The notes under the pieces: model-generated
The model's input: the letters and a program-made list of their open reading frames with translations, nothing else
The model's database searches: none
What the model was told of the DNA's origin: nothing
Made by a program: the position numbers and the translations under genes
Shown: piece after piece, positions 35,750-47,518 of the stretch
Layout: every line of letters begins with the position of its first letter
Position numbering within the stretch: the first letter of the stretch is position 1
Assembly (NCBI GenBank): GCA_031841125.1
Contig: CM063106.1
Coordinates: 6,076,001 to 6,140,000, forward strand
DNA: 64,000 bases
DNA from: Acanthococcus lagerstroemiae
Lineage: Eukaryota > Arthropoda > Insecta > Hemiptera > Eriococcidae
Reading direction: 5' to 3'

Positions 35750-36215
35750 ACTAACGTAGTCGTAGTAGTAATTAGGGGTTGGAGTATTTCTCAATTTTTG
35801 GTCTCAACCCGAGCCCTGGAATCCGCCCTTTCGAGCATTACCTCAGAGACGTCGGGGAGGCTGTTAGGGCTATCTTAGCCCTCTTCTCTTCTTGCCGAAA
35901 ACCCGGCCTAGGTCGAAATATAGCCAGTTGCTATACGTGGGCTCGAACCCGAGACTTCCGGATTCCAAGACCAGAGCGCTATCCATTCGGTCAACCAGAC
36001 CAGGAGTTAATGTTGGCACTGACAAAAGTCACCATTGCTAAAACACTCGTATACACACTACCCTCACCATTGTTGGTCGTGTATATGGGTGCTAATTTTG
36101 AAACAATGTACGTCATTTATGAAGATATTATCTGGGTCTAATCTATTGTAGTCAGTCGGTTATCAGATCTTGACATGTTTGAGTGTGCTCTCTCGTTATA
36201 GCCTCACGTTTAATA
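35750..36215 (-). mobile_element. tRNA-headed SINE-like element (copy 1) with R1-like tail
   Basis: On the minus strand a tRNA-like segment runs from about 36003 to 35930. It holds TTGACCGAATGGATAGCGC (D-arm/A-box-like), an anticodon-like loop CTTGGAA with a 4-bp stem, and GGTTCGAGCCC (B-box-like). Downstream, at 35870-35805, an ungapped 60-base comparison with the 3' region of the GC-rich R1-type element (copy 2) matches at 40 positions, including CTCGA-AGGG and TTCC-GGGC. The 3' end carries ACTACTACGACTACG-like simple repeats. Upstream sequence (36010-36210) is also shared with copy 2 of the SINE, so the tRNA part is not strictly at the 5' end. A functional tRNA gene is unlikely because the acceptor arms do not pair. 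Pol III transcription is inferred from the box motifs only. Confidence 0.6.
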
Positions 36216-36224
36216 CTTCCTTTT

Positions 36225-36540
36225 TCTCCGATTAATACTCTCATTTTCTCCACGTAATCATTCATGCGTAACGATGATTCTAATGATGAACTTTCTCCCA
36301 CTCTCACTCTCCAAAATGGTAGAAGAGTGTGTGGTTCTGATCCACGAACTTCCGGGTTAGTGATAGACGCTGTTATTAGTTATCATCGCCAGCGCTCATA
36401 TACACGCCTCCCTCAAAACCTATTATTGCTCGTATACCTGCGTATTAATCTTGAATTCATGGACAACAAGTTACAAAGTCATTCTTTCTCCTTGGTCAGT
36501 CTGTTATCAGAACTTGACATGATCTAACATTCTCGATCAT
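36225..36540 (-). mobile_element. Diverged second copy of the SINE-like element (5' part)
   Basis: It shares with copy 1 the block reading (plus strand) ATACACGCCTCCCTCA-like, the GTTATCAGAACTTGACATG block, and a decayed B-box region (ACTTCCGGGTT and GGTTCTGATCC near 36333-36360). The tRNA-like part is too mutated to fold, and the R1-like tail is absent. It lies in the same orientation just upstream of copy 1. Confidence 0.5.
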
Positions 36541-36559
36541 GGTCGTCTTATGCATATTA

Positions 36560-36970
36560 TTCTCATTACATGAAGTAAGTGCAATAAAATACGTGAAAAA
36601 ACATAACTTACTAACGAAATACAGTAAAACTTACACTATACTGACAAGGAACACACAATTTACAGTAACATTACCAAAAATAAAAACTAACATCGGTAAA
36701 ACAAACAGGATTTACACTGGAGTCAAAAGCTTTAACAAACTTGATCAGCAGAATAGGGAAAAAATAATACAAACTAACAACAGAACTTACAAAACTTTGA
36801 TACGAAATGCAGTTACTAATACAACTACTAATTACAGAAACAAAAAAAAAGCGCAGCATACATACAGTCCGACTAATAACAACCGGAATATGTGTAATTA
36901 TTGTAAAGAATAAGTAGTGCACTAACTAAAGAAATTGTAGGAAGAAAAAAAAAAAGAAAATAAGAAAAAA
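36560..36970 (+). mobile_element. LINE C-terminal fragment (CR1/RTE-like RT tail)
   Basis: The plus strand encodes LTRNTQFTVTLPKIKTNIGK followed by TNRIYTGVKSFNKLDQQNRE. This matches in outline the RN...VP..RT..GK.S..Y.G...WN.LP region that follows the RT domain in several non-LTR retrotransposons. The frame ends at 36913 and is followed by an A-rich 3' region (36938-36970). The RT domain itself is absent. The clade is uncertain, and no zinc knuckle is seen. Confidence 0.55.
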
Positions 36971-37995
36971 TGTAATTTAGTGCCGTTGCTAAACACGAGC
37001 CCAGCTCAGTTGGCAACGAAATACACCATTTTTCAATTTTCAATCTCAATTCTCTTGAGTGATAATGCTTGCATTACCACACATCTGCGAAGAACTCCTC
37101 TCTCATCTTTTTACAGTTAGTGCCCAGCTGAGTATAAAATAATAGTGAAAGCTAATGTTGACAAACATGTAACAGGACCTCAGGCAGCGTAATGTGTCAC
37201 TTGAGAGAAATGGACTAACCACTTCTTACACCCATACCTTCAAGTAGTGTTATAATTGCAGGTTAGTGTTTACAATCCAGGATTTCAAGTCGAATGTCGA
37301 ATACCTATTACTACTACATTATTATAGTACTTGCCACAAATATGTGAACCGAAGCCCGTGATTTACGAATCGGATGAATTTAGGCTTCGGTACATCGGTT
37401 GAAATTTTATCTTCGCTGCTGCATGATTAAGTAATTTCAATGGAAACATTAAAAATTTAATTACTCTGGAGAGAAAGTTTCGAGTTGAAGCTCTGGCCTT
37501 GTTATTTGGCGACGAGTTATACTTCGGCGTTGCTTCGATTCATCGCGAGAAGTATCGAGCAGTTTAATGACGTATTAATGGGCCGCAAAAGCAGATTCTC
37601 TGCCGCAAAAGTCGACTTTTAAAGCGAGGTTGTAGGGCTGCTTGCCCGAAAAATTGTGTCGTCTATAATTTATCAGTAAACGGAAGTACTTATGCGGATG
37701 CAGAAGTCGATGAGCGTTGATGTCAAAAATGCTTTCAAAATTTATTTCCAGTTAATGTTCCACGGTTGATTAAAATGTTGATTGAAAGTATATTATTAGT
37801 TTGTCGGATGTGTCACAAAAGGCTTGTCTCAAACTTACTGTTTTTTTTATTTGAGCTGTTATTTCATCTCGTGTCTACGAATTATATACATGTACTATTT
37901 GCCTGCTGGATTCGAAAAATTGTGCATTCTGATGTTCACAGATCTATACCCATTAAGTTTACCTTCAAGAAATCTTACTGACTATTTTGGGGCGG
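36971..37995. other. Unannotated sequence
   Basis: No coding, RNA or repeat signal is strong enough to name. The part at 37450-37640 is somewhat CpG-richer. Confidence 0.4.
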
Positions 37996-38320
37996 TAATG
38001 AATTAATTATAGGTCTTTGGAAGCTTAATACATTTCGGGGTGTCTACCGGTCATATATAAATCATCTCACTAACCTGTATCCCCTCAACTGCCTATACTG
38101 TGATGATGAAGACCACCTCTTCTCATGCCCCTCCCTCACACGCCTTCGTAGCTCTCACCATGTCCCCCATAGTCGAATTTTGGCCCTCTCCAACTTCCAC
38201 GAGAAGATAAACAACACCCTCACCTACCTTTCTGCTGCTGGATACCTCTGCAACATATAGACAAACAACCTTTCCCGAGCCCATAGCCCGAGAGCGTAGC
38301 TCCGTGGCTCGATAATGACA
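37996..38320 (+). mobile_element. LINE C-terminal zinc-knuckle fragment
   Basis: The plus strand reads LWKLNTFRGVYRSYINHLTN, then LNCLYCDDEDHLFSCPSLTRL, and closes with LTYLSAAGYLCNI before a stop at 38260. Cys-x2-Cys followed by DEDHLFSCP is the nucleic-acid-binding knuckle at the C-terminus of R1/I/Jockey-type LINE proteins. A short 3' region ends in an A run near 38320. Everything upstream of the knuckle block is missing. It is not close to either R1-like family above. Confidence 0.65.
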
Positions 38321-41300
38321 AAAAAAGAATTATCTGTTTTTGCTGTACGTTATCTATAAAATTTGTATTATATTGAATAGTTGGAAAAAACAACCAAAAT
38401 AACGTAAGTTTATTGTACAAAAATCAGCTAATGAGTAGATAGTCAGCGAGTATGAATGAAATAAAAAGAAAAAATAGGGGTGATGTTTGGAATGCAACAT
38501 AAAGAGCGTAACCAAAAAGTAAGCAATCGGAGTGAGCAGACATTCTTTTGAGTCTTCTAAAAAATTGGATAAAGGTCATTTAAAGTATTTTTTTCTTTAC
38601 TTATCAATTCTAGTGGGCACTTTGTAGATTCTTCATTTAAGAGTTTTTATTCGTTAATGCTCCAACAAAGTTTTGATGAGTGTAAATTATTCTAATAGGG
38701 TACCATTTAGTTTCAGTTATTCAATCTTATATTTCCTCTTATTTTTCACCGGGTGTCTCTTCGGAGTTGATTCAAAAACTATGCTGACTTTTGTTCATCC
38801 GGCACGAAAATCGTACTGATGTAGTTTTCCCGTGCTTTTATTGGAGTTTAACTGCCGATGTTTCCCTTCTCCTGTGTGCTTTTAGTTTTTTCTCTAATCC
38901 CCTACACACAGAGGAGGATTTAATATTAGGAATGAATAATTAAATGAAAATTTCATTTTAGCTGACATTTTCAGGTTCCTCCTCCCGTAGGTGTTCGTAA
39001 CACCACTGACTGAACTCATTTCCGAATGAAACGCATTAGAATGGTGGACGTGCGTAGCGCAAATTTCAGATTAGGTCAATTATAGTCAACTACAGTGTCG
39101 AACAGTTCTAGTCGTACTTCTGAGGAAATATTCCATTCTGTTCGACTGTTCTTCTCATGTTCGTTCAGTTGAGTCCATCTTGGAACTTTATTTGCTGTCG
39201 TAGACAACATATTCAATTTCAGCTTCCCAAATTAAGACACCCGCTATCGTTAAATGACAATGAGGTAGTGACAAATAACGTCATCAGAACGCTCGTTATC
39301 AATATTGGGGGAAAGAACCAAAATGAAATACCCGTACATGTAGTATACTGGGAAGTAAACGAATTTTTCCATTTATGCCGAAATTTTTCGAACGTAAGTG
39401 GAATTACGTGAAAATGAGAATAAAATTTGTAGGAAACGGTATTTACATTTTTATAAAGCAACTTCCGTATAATTTCGAACATTTTCTCGCGAATTATTAC
39501 AATTCGAAAATTGACTATACTAGTAAGTAGCTCAACACTTTGAATTATGTATTTCGAATTTAAGTTATTTCTAATTAAATTTAGCAATAATAGTCAACTT
39601 TTCACCACCGACTGCCAAAATCTCGGTTAAACTTGAAAAAAGCGCAAAATTATTCAGTCCTTTTTATCAATTTTATCAAACTTGGGGACAAAATATGTAA
39701 ACAAAGCCAGAGTGTCCCTCCCCTATAAACTATTCAAAAAAAAAAAAAAATCGCCACCATCGTGTAAGACAAGTCTTTGTTATGTCTTCAAATGGAAATT
39801 TTGTGATATGTTGGACTGGGCGTTTCGCTTTCAACGCAATTTTGTACCTTCAACTATTTTGTATTTTACGATGCAGATCCTAAGATTGTATTGACAGAGT
39901 ATTCCAGTGTCTACGCACAGGGGTGGTGTTAAGGACGATATCATAAAGGGATATCGTATCGCGGACACTTGCCTTTTATCCTATGCACGCTTTGGCGGTT
40001 CAAAGGTTTCATTTATTTAAAATTTCAAGAAGAAATCGATATCGGTGTAATCTGTATAATATTTGGGAGCGCACGTTTTCTCGAGCGATTAGGTCGCACC
40101 GTCGTCGCGTGACGTTATTTTCACATCCCAAATGCGATGAAACGTTCGACGAACTGCTGTAGAAACTTGATTGGATACGTACGAGTATACAACACGAAGA
40201 TATTGTGGCGTAATCAAAGTAAATTTATAATCCTGGAATCCTTTGCCCGGTAATCTATATCCCAAACGTGTTGTTTGCTTGTAAGTTACGTATGATTGGG
40301 ATCAGAGTACCAGAGCGGAGGATGCGTATAAATGTATAATATAATAAAATATTAATACGACCTTCCCCTTGCGCCTTCCTGCGCCCGCCTGACTGCCTTT
40401 CAACTCGCCAGTTGTATTTCGTTTTTATGGTTCCGCTGTTTTGTCTCGACATGGCTTTCACCTTGTAACGTATTATAATGACGAAAGCTACCTAATGATT
40501 GTACACCAAATACCAAGTGTGACTGCTTCATCCTTTATTCAGACGCGAAACGAATAGGTACGATATGTTTGCATTGTTTCGTGTTATGAATTGCCTTTGA
40601 GGTCCTCGGAATTCGCACAGGTTTAAGGGTGCATGTGAAGCCGTTGAGATTAACATTCTTCTCACTCAGATTACTTCTGCATAGTTGTTTTCATTTTTTT
40701 CACCATTCATAAGAACCACGCTGCTTATACATGAATTCTACACCGCATGACTCTGTAAATTGTATAGAATATATTCCCAGTCGTCTCTGTTCGAGGTACA
40801 TAATAGAAGCTTACTAGCGCACAGGTTCAAGTTCGTCTAGTTACGAATTATAATATTTGTATTTGAACTGTGTAATAATTCATTCAGACGAATTATGCGC
40901 AGTCGATGAACATGCTGCTTATATTTTTCGGGGGAAATGTTAGATTTACTAGAAAAGCTTTGAAATAAATATTAGAACACAGACACGTTAAATATATGAG
41001 ATGTTATTGTCCATATGTGGACGAGAATGTTTTTGTTTATCAGTCCACTTGAATTATGGTTAAATGCAAACAGACCAACTTTTTTAAACTATTCCTCCGA
41101 GAATGCCTTTGAATAGCAGGAAAAAGATCTCGGCCAGTCCGATGCTTGCGTGCGTTTCAATAGAGATGCGAAACCTCCAAAATCAGCTCTCCTCATTTCC
41201 CTCAAAAACTAAACGTCCTAGTGCAATAATAGTTCGCTGGTTAAACGTTCTGATATACAGTGCATATATTTTCTTCAACTGTAGTCTTAAAAAGGAGACC

Positions 41301-41600
41301 TCCAATAGACGTATCAAAACACGTCTTATTGCAGAAAATCTAGAATTCTTGAAATTTTTGTTATCTCATCAACTCAGCGAACAGAAGAGATAAAAATCAC
41401 TTTTGAACTCCTTACTTATGTACTCGTACATCATCATCAACCCACTCTGAAAATTTTCCCTCTCCCTATCCCGAGAAGTTTGTATTTTCTGCATTTTTCT
41501 ATACCATAGATGTCCTTTCTTCTTCTTCTTCTTTTTTTTAAATGAAATATTTACTTTTTTATTTTGATACGCAACTTTAAAATGAGATAACGACTGAAAG
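38321..41600. other. Unannotated AT-rich sequence
   Basis: No gene is supported. A perfect 8-bp hairpin ACGATATC/GATATCGT with a 7-nt loop lies at 39935-39957. A run of A lies near 39738-39751. Short CT-rich triplets (TTC) lie near 41518-41530. Open frames up to 122 codons have no recognisable domain. Confidence 0.4.
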
Positions 41601-41649
41601 GGGTCTCAGTTTCTCATAATTGGATTACGATCCTGGTTTGACTTTAAAT

Positions 41650-42300
41650 ACAAAACTGATGTTCCTTGAAAGGGAGCTCAAAATTTCTATGATGAAATGC
41701 ATGAGCTTACAGGGGTCCTAAATTCATTTCTGGTAACGATTTGCCCCTGATTTGTGAGACGATATGGTACTGGGAGGGAGCGGTGGTTCAAAACTTCAAC
41801 AAAATTCAATATGGAGGTTGTTTGTAGGTTTTTAGGTTGACCATATTTGATTATAATCATAATTCCACCTTATCTTGAAAACAGAAGCATTTGGGGTACG
41901 GGATCATGAGTTGAATTAACCGGTAAGTATAATATTTCAAAGTTTTTCATAGTTGTTAAATTCAATTTTGATATTGATTTCACGCAACATTGAGGATTGG
42001 GGTTCATGGATTCAGGCGTGAAGCTGAAATCAGAAAAATTTAAAAAATACATTATGGATGTAATGTCTGGGCTTCTCAGATTCTCTGAGTTCATTTTTGA
42101 TATCAAATTCGCCCTAATTTGAAAATTGTGGTAGTATAGAACCAATGCCACAAAATACAATGTTGAATGTTTGTATCTTATCACTCGTTTTCAGTATTGT
42201 GAAATATAACTCAATGTTGACATACATGTGACTACAGTTTGAAGATAAACGCACGTGAAAATGATGGATATAATCTCTGGGAAACACAGGAAATGATATC
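41650..42300 (-). repeat. Degenerate tandem array, inverted arm
   Basis: Read on the minus strand, about five diverged units recur with the shared core CCACAATTTTCAAA, then ATATCAAAAATGA, an AACCT-containing block and a CATATTGAATTT-like block. Examples are centred near 42100 (TACCACAATTTTCAAATTAG reversed) and 41990. Spacing is about 115-140 bp. The same unit appears on the plus strand from 42331. No coding capacity. Confidence 0.7.
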
Positions 42301-42330
42301 CAAATTGTATTTTTCCAATTTTCCCGTTCA

Positions 42331-43240
42331 GCCTCCAATTCTTAAAAATTAGTCATTGAGTCAAATTGATTCGATAATCGAATTGAGTTACATTGAAAAT
42401 CTATGATTAGATACTCGTATTGCCTGAGCACCCTTCTTTTATACCCCAATTTCGAACGCAGAGTCAATCTGATATCAAAAATGAGCCTCTCAAAATGGTA
42501 ACCATGTTATAGTGTTTCTCGAGTTTTTCCATTTCAACCTCGCCTCACCCTCTGGTGTCTCAAATTTCGAATCATACCTGGATTTCAAAATTGTACTCCG
42601 TAACCCTGAAAGCCTATGGTTAGACAATAGATACCAATATTGAATTTCAAAAGTATCTTGATGACCTTCCCCCTTCCATGGTACCACAACTTTCAAAGTA
42701 AGGTCAATATGATTTTAAAAATGAGCCTAGTGAACTTGAGAACTCTCAATGTAACATTCCTATTATATTTTTCTAGTTTTTATGATTTCAGCTTTGCTCT
42801 CCAGCCCATGGACCTCAATTCTCAAAGTCAAGTCAAATCAATATCAAAATTGAACGCAAGGACCTTGAAAACCTATTGAATGACATCCATTTTGTTCTGA
42901 TTGATAAATTTAATGCCTGAATCTCTCTTTCGGCCTCTGGATACCATAATTTTCAAGGTAGGGTGAAATTAATACTAAAATGAGTTTGGAGAACCTAAGA
43001 ACCAATAAAGTGGCTTCTACATTGAATTTGTTTTTAAATAATTGTTGCGTCTCGTTTCCGCTCACCTACCACAATTTGCAAATTGGTGAAAACTCGTTAC
43101 CAAAAATCTATATAAAACAACATTCATATTGCATTTCATGGAAATTTTGAGCCCCAACGTTGTTCCGGCTACCACAATTTTGGATTTACAACGAAACTAG
43201 CATCAACATCAAATTCTGTAGCTTCGGCTACCTCTCTCGC
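42331..43240 (+). repeat. Degenerate tandem array, direct arm (about 128-bp unit)
   Basis: At least seven units start near 42442, 42552, 42679, 42808, 42938, 43063 and 43170. Each shares a CCACAATTTTCAAAG-like start, a TCAATATNATATCAAAAATGA-like core (split by point changes), a GAACCTNGAAAACC block and a CATATTGAATTTC block. A further partial unit lies at 42331-42440. Identity between units is low, so the array is old. Open frames through it are unsupported. Confidence 0.75.
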
Positions 43241-43514
43241 ATCCCTTCCGTTACATCTTGACTCAGTGATTCGGACTGATGATAAGTGTAAAAAGCTTAA
43301 TAAAAAAATTCATTCGTGGTACTAAAAAACATATATTTTGAAGTGTGGTATTTCGAGATAGGGAGGAGAGGAGAGGAAGAAATTTCAGAAGTGAGATGCG
43401 TGATGTATTTAAATAAGTGCAAAAGCGATTTGAATCTCTTCTATTCACTAAAGCCGATACGACCACAAAAATATCGGGGGCGGGGGCGCTCTCTGCCCTA
43501 AAGCCTGGGTTAAT

Positions 43515-43650
43515 AATGTTCAACCGATAAACAAGGATGTCAAATGTATGTGTTATTACGAAATGAAAGAATTCGCACAAGATTGGGAGAAATGGGAGAG
43601 CTGCATCAAACCGATCGTAAGACTGATAACCTTATCATCATCGTCAGTAT
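43515..43650 (+). mobile_element. RTE-A 3' stub
   Basis: The segment matches the 3' end of the family A copy at 5480-5620 in opposite orientation: MKEFAQDWEKWE followed by CIKPIVRLITL and a TTATCATCATCGTCAG-like terminus. It is only about 135 bp, a typical very short 5'-truncated insertion. Eleven C follow at 43667-43677. Confidence 0.8.
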
Positions 43651-43679
43651 ATAGAGTCTCTTCCAGCCCCCCCCCCCGT

Positions 43680-44689
43680 TTTGGGGCTATGACTCAAGAA
43701 AATATACCTTATATACGTGGTATCTTTCTTTCGATAATATCAAGCAGTATATTTTATATCAGGCTATTATTGCTCAATGGCGTTTACTTTTTGAGAAATA
43801 TGCCGGAACCTGATTCTGGGGAGCTGTGCACCACAATTGGGGGACAGGCCCGCTATTATTTAAAGATACATTTCGAGAAATAATCGAAGAAAATAAAATT
43901 ATCTAGGATTATGTTCAAGTTTGGCTTTCTTTTTCACCTAATTTTGCCGGGTCATATAAATATACTATGGTAGTATAGTAAATACGCATTAAGGAACAAT
44001 AAGGAAAAAAATAGTTACTACATTTTTCAAATAAATGGGAAAAACTCTCAACGTCGAAGATTTTTACTGACCCTGTTTAGGTATAATAGGCTGTTGTAAA
44101 CGAACTGATTTCCTTCTATTGCCGCTTTTCAAAAGTAATAACGTACGAGTAGCAGGTTTTTGTGGAATAGTTTCGCGAGCACTGTATTGTATGCGCCGAG
44201 CTAAATATCCGATTCGTTGGACAATTAAACGGACCTCGTTGTAGAGAGAACGCGATAAAAACAATAGGAATATCAGATCGAGAGCAGACAGGAAAATGCA
44301 GAGCGCCAAAATGAGACATAGGAAATGGTAACAACATTAGTAGTTGAGAAATGGGCTACAATTCCTAACAAAAAAGTTGACGCTAAAAACGTATAATTCT
44401 GCATTAGTTGTATCAAATGAATGTTTGTCAAAGCGAAATATAAATGTAGTTCTTGCTGAAACAGACCTGGACCCTTACTCTAACTAGTTTTCAGTTTACA
44501 CTCTCTTTCATTTTGGTTCGAAGATTTCTTTGTCACATTGGCTGTAGACCAAGTTTTTTTTAGGAGAAATGTACTTGAGAGTTATTTTTTCGATATAATA
44601 GATGAGTGCTCGACAGGGCGAGGGGATTATTTGGGACTTCTACTCTGAATAAGTTCAGTATTTTTCAGAATTTGTGAAACCATACCCAT
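43680..44689. other. Unannotated sequence between two repeat arrays
   Basis: No gene or clear element. The sequence separates the direct arm of the degenerate array from its continuation at 44690. Confidence 0.4.
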
Positions 44690-45060
44690 ATTGTACTTAT
44701 TAAAATCCAGAATTTGTGGCTCTTACTCAACCCAGTAGCCATAATTTTCAAATTAAAAGAAAATCGTTGTCAAAACTCATCTCAGAGGTTTTTTTAAATC
44801 TATAAAACGATATTCACATTGCATTTTATTTTGAGTCTTCACCACCTACCCAGGTGCCACAGTTTTCAAGTTAGAGGCAAATAATTTGCTAAAAGAGAAT
44901 TCGGTGACCGTTGTAAACCTATGAAACGATACCATGAATGTATTTCATAAAATTCGAGGCCCGCGTTTTACCTGGCATAGCAACTTTAAATTTACAGCCA
45001 AATCAATATCAAAGCTGAATTATGCTACCTTGAAATCTTCCCAGCCTGTGTCTAATTTTG
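44690..45060 (+). repeat. Continuation of the about 128-bp degenerate array
   Basis: Three units near 44735, 44860 and 44972 share the CCATAATTTTCAAATTA or GCCACAGTTTTCAAGTTA start, the AAACCTATGAAACGATA block and the CATTGCATTTT block with the array at 42331-43240, in the same orientation. Confidence 0.65.
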
Positions 45061-45170
45061 CTATGATTCACACTAACGAAGCTTGTAAAAGTTTTAATGA
45101 AGGCCACTTATGATACCAAAAACCACAAGAAAACAACATAAATTTCAAGTTGTTGTATCTAAAGGTACGT

Positions 45171-45312
45171 GACGTAGCCAGGAGAGTCCAAGGGGTCTGG
45201 ACCCTCTTACGACTTTGTTGAATAGGGTTTTTCTAATTTTAGCACCCTTTAACACTCTCTTTTCCTTTGGTCAGTAGCAGCCCTTCCATTCAAATCTAGG
45301 CTGGCTACGCCA
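45171..45312. mobile_element. Candidate short inverted-repeat element
   Basis: The left end reads ACGTAGCCAGG and the right end CTGGCTACGCC, giving 10-11 bp inverted ends with a mismatch around a 140-bp AT-rich core. A GGGGTCTGGACCC-type palindrome lies close to the left end. No clear target duplication. A related GGGTCTGGGCCC motif occurs near 60270. Confidence 0.35.
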
Positions 45313-46019
45313 TTGTAGTGATAGAAGGGAGGCAAAAGAAACAAATTCCAATCATTGGCACAGCGGAGTGTACAGATGGACGTCCTGTAATCATTTGCAT
45401 CCCTTCTGTTTGCTGAAGACGTTGAGACCGAAAAACTATCAAAAAATCTATTAAGTATTTTTTATTACCCACAAAACCAGTTCGACGCATAAAATTGACG
45501 CCGATTTTACATCGAAATGTGTAGAATCGCCATGGATTTTACATAGGTAATTTGACTGCTTTGAAGTAGGGAATTGCCGATAAATCTACGTCGCTTCCAC
45601 TAGTTAAATGAATTTGGTCCTTACATGCAGATCAACGTTGAATATAATCAGTGTAATTTATTTAGGGTCTAATTTAATGGCCCTACAAAACAGAGAAATA
45701 CAGCGACAAGAACAAATGCAAATACGACAATTTAATGGGTCCAACGACAATTCCCGCAGTAAACAATACAAAAATGAATGCCCGACAAAAAAAAAGTGCG
45801 GAGACGTAAAAAATGAATTAAATTACACGAAATATGCACGACAGTAATGTACAATGCACTGCTGAAGATTTATTACCACAGTAACCTGGATGGCGACAAA
45901 TTAAATGTTATAAGCGAATTTTTGCATGAATGTGAATTTAAGTGAAAACTACATATTATAAGTAAATGAAAAAATAAATAAGTAAAAAATGATAATATCG
46001 TGTATCAAATCCCTATAGA

Positions 46020-46400
46020 TCCTTAAGAGCGGAGAGGATGCGGAAAGTGATTCCAGAAATAGATTTACGACTCCAAAAACCGTACTGTTGACTTACAGAA
46101 ATTCGAAATCGGGGACACTGGAGTAATTGGAAATTGACCCCATGCAAAACCTGAAGAGTTTAGGGGAGAGAAGAAAAAAACTGAAACGGATTCAGCGATT
46201 TAAAAAACCTTACTAACGATGTAAATAACTCAAAAATTGAGGAAAATTGGAGTAACTGAAAATTAGTCTCAAGGGAAGCCGGAATGGAGAAGAGGGAGGG
46301 AATAACCCCTGAAATAAAGTCAGCGACCCTTAAAACCTTCGTTTGGAATAGAAAATAATATGTTAAGCTCATATTGGAAGGTACCCAGAGTGATTGAAGC
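46020..46400. repeat. Three-unit degenerate tandem repeat (about 125 bp)
   Basis: The shared blocks CGACTCCAAAAACC, GCGATTTAAAAAACCTTA and GCGACCCTTAAAACCTTC lie near 46065, 46190 and 46318. Each is followed by a GGAGTAATTGGAAATT-like block in at least two units. A distant link to the about 128-bp array is possible but was not established. Confidence 0.5.
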
Positions 46401-47171
46401 TCAAAATCCATACATGAATGTTAATTCCTACGGGTTAACCTTTTCCGATTTGGCTCAAACTTCGCAGATTTTTTTAAAATAAAGTGCCTGTAGCTATGAA
46501 CACTATGTAGGTAATAAAACCCTATCGCACAAAAACATATTAGTGATAAAAAATTTCAACAGATGGCATGATGTGCACACGAGAAAAAATTTAATCGGCG
46601 GGGAATGTAATGAATTGTCGGTCGAAAATATTTTTTGTCATTCTTACTAATGAAATACTTGTTGTTAATGTTGTCATTATATGCCGTTATTTAGCGTGCA
46701 AAAGTCCTGTCGTGCAACCCTTTTTTTTCTGTCTAGTCCTATAGTATTCCCCATTTATTTATTTATTTACAGATAGAGGGGCAGTAGAAATGCCATAGAT
46801 AGGGCTCCCCATACACTTCATGAACAAGTTCTGTGTACAATAAAAATTTCGCGATAGAAAAAGAAACATAATTAATAAAACAAACAAAAAAAAAAGCAAA
46901 AACAAAAAATAAGACATGAGAAGTAACATGGGGTGGCAGAATCCGGAGGAATGAGGACAGAGGACTGGTACCCCATGAAGAAATGAGGTAGCTCGTCAAG
47001 GGGGGAGGCGAGAGTTCAAGGCACATCTACATCAGGCACAGGAGACCAGAGAAACCAAGAAATTAAACGGTGGCCTAATAGGGCGGATGATTCTTTCCTT
47101 TGACACCAAATCGACGTGTCATTTCTGATAGTAAATTTGATATCCTTTTTACATATATGTATGTAGATCCC
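46401..47171. other. Unannotated sequence
   Basis: AT-rich sequence with A-rich stretches at 46880-46910. No gene is supported. Confidence 0.4.
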
Positions 47172-47518
47172 TTGGTGGAACGTATGGCAATGCACACATG
47201 TCAAAGTGGCTTCCCAGACACCGCACCCATTGCCCCGGAAATTACCCTTTCGAGTGTCACATCAGTGACCAGAGGAAGGCATTGAGGCTGGCTCGAGCCC
47301 TCCTTTCGCCTCTCCGCTTCGGATTCGCCCTGTCCTGCCAGGGCCGCTATGGGACATCCTGCTGACCGAGGCAACTACACTCACCCAGCATTAACCTGGA
47401 ATTCGGGTGCACCGTATACGGACGCCCTACCTTCCTTCACCCCTCACCTCCTCGTCTTAGTACGTATGGTGACGCAGGAAGCTGATGACGGCGAAGTGAG
47501 CCCTACCAGGGGGTCCGT
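47172..47518 (-). mobile_element. GC-rich R1-type LINE 3' end (copy 3)
   Basis: This is the same 3' UTR segment as at 201-560, more diverged. It shares TGGTGGAACGTATGG, GCCCCGGAAATTACCC, TTTCGAGTG, a TTCACCCCTCACC block and GTGACGCAGGAAG on the plus strand. It is 5'-truncated within the UTR and lies in the same minus orientation as the other copies. Confidence 0.85.

Noticed and set aside
35930..36003. Functional tRNA gene (Pro-like anticodon loop)
   Set aside because: The acceptor arms do not pair, the anticodon stem is imperfect and the sequence is part of a longer repeated element.
35779..36141. 120-codon plus-strand open frame
   Set aside because: It is antisense to the SINE-like element, so repeat composition explains it.
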